Origin: Candidatus Bathyarchaeota archaeon
Lineage (GTDB): Archaea > Thermoproteota > Bathyarchaeia > JAPDIZ01
Direction: 5' to 3'
NCBI GenBank assembly: GCA_029259355.1
Contig: JAPDIZ010000002.1
Coordinates: forward strand, 434,001-498,000
DNA: 64,000 nucleotides
In this document: positions 59,458 through 64,000 of the stretch, piece by piece
How positions within the stretch are numbered: position 1 is the stretch's first letter
Layout: every line of letters starts with the position of its first letter
Translations under genes and position numbers: made by a program
The notes under the pieces: generated by a model
Seen by the model: the letters and a program-made list of their open reading frames with translations, nothing else
Told to the model about the DNA's origin: nothing
Databases searched by the model: none

Positions 59458-60738
59458 TTGAGCGTTCCCTGGACCATCAAACACAAGCCAAAGACGATTT
59501 CTGAAATGGTGGGTTCGAGTAACGGAAACGGGAAAGCGATCCAGCAGTTCATCGCGTGGATGAGGAGCTGGGAAAGCGGCGTACCAAAGAAGAAGGCCGC
59601 CCTCATATATGGGCCTCCTGGAATAGGCAAGACGCTGCTCGTAGAGACTTTTGCGAGAGAACATGGGTACGACCTTATCGAGCTAAACGCAAGCGACCAG
59701 AGGAGCGAGAGCATCATTCAGAGGGTTGTGGGAGCTGCTTCGCAGCAGAGCACTCTCTTCGGAACGGGGAAGAGGCTCATCCTCCTAGACGAGATAGACG
59801 GCATTACGGGCAAGGAGGATGCGGGCGGGCTATTCGCTATCCTAAAGGCGATCAAGGACACGCGAATCCCCATAGTGCTCATAGCAAACGACGCATGGAA
59901 TCCACGGTTCGCTGCACTTAGAAGCGTCTGCGAAATGATAGAGATGAAGCGCCTCCCAACTCGCTTGATAGTCCCGTATTTGAAGAAGATATGCCAGAAG
60001 GAGGGGATAGAGGCTTCTGACGATGCTCTTAAGCTCATCGCTGAGAGGTCTGCTGGAGATGTTAGGTCCGCTATAAACGACCTCCAAGCCGCTGCTCAGG
60101 GGAGGAAGAAGCTTACCAAGGAGGATGTCGCTTGGCTGGCTTACCGCGACAGGCAGGAGCAGATATTCAACGTACTTAGGCTCATCTTCACCGCCAAGAC
60201 GGTGAGAGGTGCTAAGATGGCTCTCTCGCTCTCAGACGTAGACTACAACATGCTCTTCGAGTGGATATACGAAAACGTCCCACATCAGCTAACCGACCTC
60301 GAAGACATGTACAGGGCAATGGAGGCTTTGGCAAAAACCGACCTATACCTGAAGCTGGCGAAGAGGGAGCAGGCTTGGGAGCTGCTCAGCTACGCCTTCG
60401 ACTTAATGACTGGGGGCGTTGCGCTCGCTAGGGAGAAGACCAAACCCAAGTGGGTTCCCTTCAAATTCCCTGAGAGGATCAAGCTCATGTCCAAGACCAA
60501 GGAGGTTAGGGAGGTTCAGAGCAGGCTGGCGCAGAAGATAAAGCAGAAGTGCCACATCTCCTCAGCTTCTGCGCTGAGAGACGTAGTCCCCTTCTTAAGA
60601 GTGATCTTCGAGGAAAACCCCGAGCATGCGGCTGGGCTAGCTAAGTGGCTGAGGCTTGACTTAGACGAGATCGCCTTCCTCACGCAAAACAATAAGCTTG
60701 CTCAAGAAATTGCTGAGCTAGCTGGTGTTAAGAAGTAG
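59458..60738 (+). CDS. rfcL: Replication factor C large subunit
   Basis: WTIKHKPKTISEMVGSSNGN, Walker A YGPPGIGKTLLVETFAREHG near 50, ELNASDQRSESIIQRVVGAA, Walker B LLDEIDGITGKEDAGGL. Typical large-subunit architecture in 426 residues. The usual C-terminal PCNA-binding box is not obvious at ITQNNKLAQEIAEL-like end. TTG 59458. Its 3' end overlaps truA by 37 bases, tail to tail. Confidence 0.96.
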   Translation: MSVPWTIKHKPKTISEMVGSSNGNGKAIQQFIAWMRSWESGVPKKKAALIYGPPGIGKTLLVETFAREHGYDLIELNASDQRSESIIQRVVGAASQQSTLFGTGKRLILLDEIDGITGKEDAGGLFAILKAIKDTRIPIVLIANDAWNPRFAALRSVCEMIEMKRLPTRLIVPYLKKICQKEGIEASDDALKLIAERSAGDVRSAINDLQAAAQGRKKLTKEDVAWLAYRDRQEQIFNVLRLIFTAKTVRGAKMALSLSDVDYNMLFEWIYENVPHQLTDLEDMYRAMEALAKTDLYLKLAKREQAWELLSYAFDLMTGGVALAREKTKPKWVPFKFPERIKLMSKTKEVREVQSRLAQKIKQKCHISSASALRDVVPFLRVIFEENPEHAAGLAKWLRLDLDEIAFLTQNNKLAQEIAELAGVKK

Positions 60739-61529
60739 CTGAAGCTCCAGAGCGCGTAGCTGGCCAAGTCCTTCACAACCCTCTTCTCGCAGTAGCTACG
60801 TATCCGAGAGAGCCCAGCGCTGTCTACGAGAAAAGCGTTGTCGAGCTCTCCCAAGCAAACTTTTGCGAGAAGCACCAGAGACGCGTCGATTGGGCCGATC
60901 TTCTCGCCTCTATACCCCGGCTCTAGCATGGCCTCTAGCTTCTCGAGCTCCAGCCTCCCTCGTCCAACCAAGATTATCGCGTTGAATACTCTGCGAGCCA
61001 TTTCCCAGAGGAAGAAGCGAGACCTCGCTCGGATTATGGCAAGCCCGTTCAGCTTAGAGACCTCTACCTCCATAAGCTCGTGCATCAGCTCGTCTCTCTT
61101 GGTTCTGACAAAAGCGACCAGGTTGTTGACTCCTTCAAAGAGCTTAGCAGCGCTCTCCATAGCTTTGAGGTTTAAGCTCCGTAGCGGGTAAACACAGACA
61201 TACTCTCTCCAAACCGCTGACCTCCTTGGATCAAAGCTCCTTGAGACCTCTGCGTATGCCCATGCGGAAACCTCTGGCGGTAGATAGGCGTTTATCCTGC
61301 TGGGTTTAGGCTCTTCCTCTGCGTAGAAGGAAACTACCTGATCCAGCGCGCTTACCCCGGCATCTGTTCGAGAAGCAGCTCTCAAAACAGCTTTCTCAGC
61401 ATCTGAGACCACGCTAGATCTTCTCAGCGCGTTGATTAGAGTTTGCTCAACAGCTGGAGCGCTTTTCTGCTTCTGAAAGCCGTGGAAGCTTCTGCCGTCG
61501 TAGAAGAGCCTTATGGCGTAGCGCTTCAT
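60702..61529 (-). CDS. truA: tRNA pseudouridine synthase A
   Basis: Makes pseudouridine at positions 38-40 of tRNA anticodon arms. IRLFYDGRSFHGFQKQKSAP opens the family, and the catalytic Asp is in AASRTDAGVSALDQVVSF near residue 57. RRSAVWREYVCVYP and FLWEMARRVFNAIILVGRGR match downstream motifs. Length 275. ATG 61529 overlaps the moaC-moaB stop as TGATG, so it is coupled to a molybdenum-cofactor gene. Confidence 0.94.
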   Translation of the reverse strand: MKRYAIRLFYDGRSFHGFQKQKSAPAVEQTLINALRRSSVVSDAEKAVLRAASRTDAGVSALDQVVSFYAEEEPKPSRINAYLPPEVSAWAYAEVSRSFDPRRSAVWREYVCVYPLRSLNLKAMESAAKLFEGVNNLVAFVRTKRDELMHELMEVEVSKLNGLAIIRARSRFFLWEMARRVFNAIILVGRGRLELEKLEAMLEPGYRGEKIGPIDASLVLLAKVCLGELDNAFLVDSAGLSRIRSYCEKRVVKDLASYALWSFSYFLTPASSAIS

Positions 61530-62485
61530 CAGCTCTCACGAACGTGCTTGATCATGTGGCTAAACTCTGGTATCACCAACCCAGAAAGCGCTGTCTCGAC
61601 GGCTTGTGGAGAGCCAGGGATGCAGAAGATTAGCTTTTTGCCACAAACTCCTGCAAAAGCTCTTGAGAGAGCCGCTGCAGAGCCTATGCGCTGAAAGCTC
61701 ATGAGCCTGAAGATCTCCCCAAAGCCCGGTACTTCTCTATCTACCAAGCTCTTCACAGCCTCGATGGTGACATCCTTCGGTGAGAGCCCAGTACCCCCTA
61801 TGGTTATGACAGCGTCTACTCTAGGGTCGTTGAGTAGCTCAGCTACGATGTTCTTGATCATCTCTTCGTCATCTGGAACTACTTCTTGAGATACGACGCG
61901 GTATCCACTACGCTCTAAGAGAGCTCTAGCCAGCTCCCCCGACTCATCCCTTACCTCCCCAGCTTCAACGAGCTTCTCGTATCGGCTTGTGCTACACGTA
62001 ACTATGGCAAAAGAACCCAATTTAGGGGCTTCAGCTCTGTGCTGAATAGATGGGGTGGTGAGCTCCTTAACCTTTGACAACACATAGATGCTTTCTATGG
62101 AGGTGTGGGGGTATTGGCCCTCCTCGTCTTTTTCGTACTGCTTAACCATATCCCATATGGTTAGCAGAGCTGCGGACGCGGCGGCTAGCGCTTCCATCTC
62201 CACACCCGTCTTCGCCAAAGCTCTGACGGTGGCTCTGACATCTACCCAAGAATCTCCCAGCTCAAACGATATGTCTACGTGGGTTATGGGGATGGGGTGG
62301 CAGAGGGGTATCATCGATGGGGTGTTTTTTGCGGCTAACACCCCAGCTATTCGCGCAGCTTCGAGCACATCACCCTTCTCCACAGAGCTCTCTCTAATCC
62401 TAGCGACTGTCTCCTTCCTCAGCTTTATGCGCCCAACAGCTGTAGCCTCTCTGTAAACCTCAGGCTTTGGCGTTACGTCAACCAT
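61529..62485 (-). CDS. moaCB: MoaC-MoaB fusion, molybdenum cofactor biosynthesis
   Basis: The first 155 residues are MoaC (cyclic pyranopterin monophosphate synthase): KGDVLEAARIAGVLAAKNTP, IPLCHPIPITHVDISFEL, VRATVRALAKTGVEMEALAA and TIWDMVKQYEKDEEGQYPHT. The rest is MoaB/MogA (molybdopterin adenylyltransferase): FAIVTCSTSRYEK and DAVITIGGTGLSPKDVTIEA, EIFRLMSFQRIGSAAALSRA, IFCIPGSPQAVETALSGLVI. Two steps are fused in one chain. ATG 62485 (MVDVTPKPEVYR) has AGGA ahead; the longer frame from 62512 overlaps the upstream gene. Confidence 0.95.
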   Translation of the reverse strand: MVDVTPKPEVYREATAVGRIKLRKETVARIRESSVEKGDVLEAARIAGVLAAKNTPSMIPLCHPIPITHVDISFELGDSWVDVRATVRALAKTGVEMEALAAASAALLTIWDMVKQYEKDEEGQYPHTSIESIYVLSKVKELTTPSIQHRAEAPKLGSFAIVTCSTSRYEKLVEAGEVRDESGELARALLERSGYRVVSQEVVPDDEEMIKNIVAELLNDPRVDAVITIGGTGLSPKDVTIEAVKSLVDREVPGFGEIFRLMSFQRIGSAAALSRAFAGVCGKKLIFCIPGSPQAVETALSGLVIPEFSHMIKHVRES

Positions 62486-62496
62486 GCCCAAATCCT

Positions 62497-62799
62497 TCAC
62501 ACACCATCCCAAGAAACGAGGAGGCTTTTGAGAAGCTTTCCGCGTAGGTCGTCGTCTCTGTACCTAAATATCCTTATTCTACCAAACCTTCTCTGCGTGA
62601 TTAACCCAGCCCTCTCCAAGGCTTCTAAGTGTCGAAGGGTTACGGTGTGGTTTAGCTCAGATCTCCTGACGATCTCGGATATGTTGAGCTCCCCTGCCTC
62701 AGCCAACAGCTTAAGAATCTTCACCCTCCCCCTAGAGGAGAGCACGTCCTCTACCCCAAGCTCTCTCTCCCTACTCCTCCGAACCACTCTCAGCACCAC
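62497..62799 (-). CDS. Winged-helix regulator (100 aa)
   Basis: A single winged helix-turn-helix: GRVKILKLLAEAGELNISEI, RRSELNHTVTLRHLEALERA, GLITQRRFGRIRIFRYRDDD. ArsR/MarR-like without metal ligands. GTG 62799 lies 28 bases inside the end of orc1/cdc6; it is followed by moaC-moaB 11 bases later. It could control the moaCB-truA operon or itself. Confidence 0.82.
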   Translation of the reverse strand: MVLRVVRRSRERELGVEDVLSSRGRVKILKLLAEAGELNISEIVRRSELNHTVTLRHLEALERAGLITQRRFGRIRIFRYRDDDLRGKLLKSLLVSWDGV

Positions 62800-63994
62800 C
62801 TAGCATCTCCTCGAGCTCTCTCTGTATCAGCGAAGAGGGTGCGTAGAGGCCTATGAGCGTGGTCTTTCCACGCATCCCTTCGCCAGACAGCTTGGTCGAT
62901 AGCAAGCCTAAGTCGCTTAGCTCAACCACGTACTTCCATAGCTGGGTGTGTTTCCTAGGAACTTCACCAAACTCTTCGCAGACAACCTCGTAGTAGCTCT
63001 CCAAGTCCCCCATGGTTATGTAGGCAGACTCCAGCTGCTTGAGCCTTCTAGCAACTGCTAGCATGATCAGCTTCTGGTGCTTGTTGAGGTATCTCAGGTC
63101 ATCTCTCCTCAGCGATGGGTGGATGTAGACCTGCGCTCTCCTAACGTGGTCTGGCAAGACTTCGGGTGAGCGCTCAGCATCTGCGTAGACGCCTGCTCGC
63201 TCCAGAAGCTCTATGGCGTAGCGCGCGTCTCCGTATGCGCCAGCGATGTCAGCTATCAGCTTGATGGTTTCTGGTCTCACAGCATTCTCTACAAAAGCTT
63301 CCGAAACCCTGTAGTTGAGTATTTCTTCAAGCTGCTGAGGCGTGTACCTATCGAGGTAGACCACGTTTTGCTGAAGCGTGCTGAGCGTGCTCCTATCCAA
63401 GAGCTTGAGAAACCTCTCACACTCAGGTTCTCTAAACACGCATATAAGCGAAAGAGCGCTGGGCTTACCCGCTCGCTTCTCGTGTAAGCGAGTCAGCTCA
63501 TAGAGAGGGTCTCCGCCCTCTCTCCTAATAAGCGACTCTATCTCGTCGAGGACGAGTACGAGGTGGGTTTGGGTTTCGTCAAGTACGGACATCAGCACCT
63601 CAAGAGCTTCCTCAGATGAGTAGCCTCTCTGAGGAAAGAAGTATCCTAGCGAATCCACTATGATGGTCTTGAGAACGTTGAAGAAGCTTCCGCTTATGCG
63701 GCAGTTTACGTAAGCGTGTACTAGGTTGATGCCCAGCCGCTTAGCCTCCTGCTCCAAATCCTCAGCAAACCGCCTAGAAAGCACGGTCTTACCAGTACCC
63801 ACGCTGCCCCTAACCTGAACCCTAACGCTCACTGAGGAGGGATCTCTTAGCAAAGGCTTGAAGAACTGAGCGAGGTGCCTGTACTCATCCTCCCTGCAGG
63901 GAAGCCTTGGCGGGATGTACTCTATGGAGAGCTTGCTGCGGTCTTTGAAAACGCTGGGTGTTTCGCTTATCTCCCTAAGTATCTCGATGCTCAA
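62771..63994 (-). CDS. orc1: Orc1/Cdc6 replication initiator
   Basis: The origin-recognition protein. N-terminal IPPRLPCREDEYRHLAQFFK, Walker A VRGSVGTGKTVLSRRFAEDL near residue 63, Walker B HLVLVLDEIESLIRREGGDP, sensor-2 region GAYGDARYAIELLERAGVYA and C-terminal winged helix (AYITMGDLESYYEVVCEEFG, LWKYVVELSDLGLLSTK). Length 407. TTG 63994 is the likely start, very near the window edge; an ORB-containing origin would be expected just upstream, outside the window. Confidence 0.95.
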   Translation of the reverse strand: MSIEILREISETPSVFKDRSKLSIEYIPPRLPCREDEYRHLAQFFKPLLRDPSSVSVRVQVRGSVGTGKTVLSRRFAEDLEQEAKRLGINLVHAYVNCRISGSFFNVLKTIIVDSLGYFFPQRGYSSEEALEVLMSVLDETQTHLVLVLDEIESLIRREGGDPLYELTRLHEKRAGKPSALSLICVFREPECERFLKLLDRSTLSTLQQNVVYLDRYTPQQLEEILNYRVSEAFVENAVRPETIKLIADIAGAYGDARYAIELLERAGVYADAERSPEVLPDHVRRAQVYIHPSLRRDDLRYLNKHQKLIMLAVARRLKQLESAYITMGDLESYYEVVCEEFGEVPRKHTQLWKYVVELSDLGLLSTKLSGEGMRGKTTLIGLYAPSSLIQRELEEMLGGAESGSEE

Positions 63995-64000
63995 GTTTAG

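Overview
The window is a gene-dense archaeal chromosome segment. It carries Orc1/Cdc6, MCM, a GINS subunit, both clamp-loader (RFC) subunits, Hel308, NreA with a C-terminal PCNA-binding motif, an archaeal CCA-adding enzyme, an archaeal Lon-type (S16) protease and several archaea-only families (DUF373, UPF0200, UPF0201, MTH1187-like). TTG and GTG starts are common, coding strands are closely packed with ATGA/TGATG-type overlaps, and short AT-rich TATA-like boxes stand upstream of many genes. The gene content (ferredoxin/radical-SAM enzymes, rubrerythrin, desulfoferrodoxin, flavodiiron protein, an F420-type reductase remnant) suggests an anaerobic or microaerophilic, probably thermophilic archaeon. 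A TACK-lineage relative would fit, but the sequence read by eye does not prove the lineage.

Layout. 1-8.5 kb (minus strand): polyprenyl diphosphate synthase (cut by the window edge), DUF373 membrane protein with a frameshift, coiled-coil protein, carB-carA, GPN-loop GTPase, zinc-ribbon protein. 8.6-13.6 kb: class V aminotransferase, DUF169 protein, then a decayed stretch: a multiply frameshifted M23-like gene, and a 1.1-kb AT-rich insert with two small ribbon-helix-helix-like genes lying between the stumps of an Lrp/AsnC gene and a peroxiredoxin gene. 13.6-15.8 kb: rubrerythrin, desulfoferrodoxin and flavodiiron protein, an oxygen/peroxide defence operon. 15.9-20.3 kb: a small broken gene, two radical-SAM genes, a CBS protein and a 1-kb graveyard with GNAT-like and methylene-H4MPT-reductase-like remnants. 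20.3-24.5 kb: ECF vitamin/nucleobase transporter (S, fused A-A, T), a phosphoribosyltransferase, and QueT preceded by a structured leader. 24.5-33.9 kb: a structured RNA candidate, trpB2, membrane proteins, S16 protease, prs, tRNA G10 methylase, RNase Z, a regulator, a GH114-like protein, nreA. 33.9-41.1 kb: K+ channel, MTH1187-like protein, TIM-barrel protein, UPF0201, UPF0200, NrdG-like activase, thpR, cca, a Bud32/Rio-like kinase whose frame runs through a second gene, and a tRNA-Pro(GGG) with a hairpin inserted in its D loop. 41.1-48.7 kb: an accessory island with a TGT/DpdA-like protein, a LAGLIDADG protein, two unrecognised proteins and an Mrr-like nuclease, followed by three PIN-domain toxin-antitoxin pairs. 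48.7-53.5 kb: two membrane-anchored beta-rich proteins, a TIM-barrel-like protein, acyl-CoA dehydrogenase, purB. 53.5-64 kb: replication and repair core (hel308, mcm, gins23, rfcS, rfcL, orc1/cdc6) interleaved with truA and a moaC-moaB fusion.

The most interesting items are: the TGT-fold operon, which has lost the expected nucleophile Asp and sits with LAGLIDADG and Mrr-like genes beside the tRNA; the tRNA-Pro D-loop insertion; the queT leader, in which a C-rich hairpin loop can pair with the Shine-Dalgarno sequence; and a strongly folded RNA candidate upstream of trpB2. The first 20 kb contain an unusual number of single-base frameshifts, in at least six loci. These may be real decay or sequencing error, and read-level checking would decide it.
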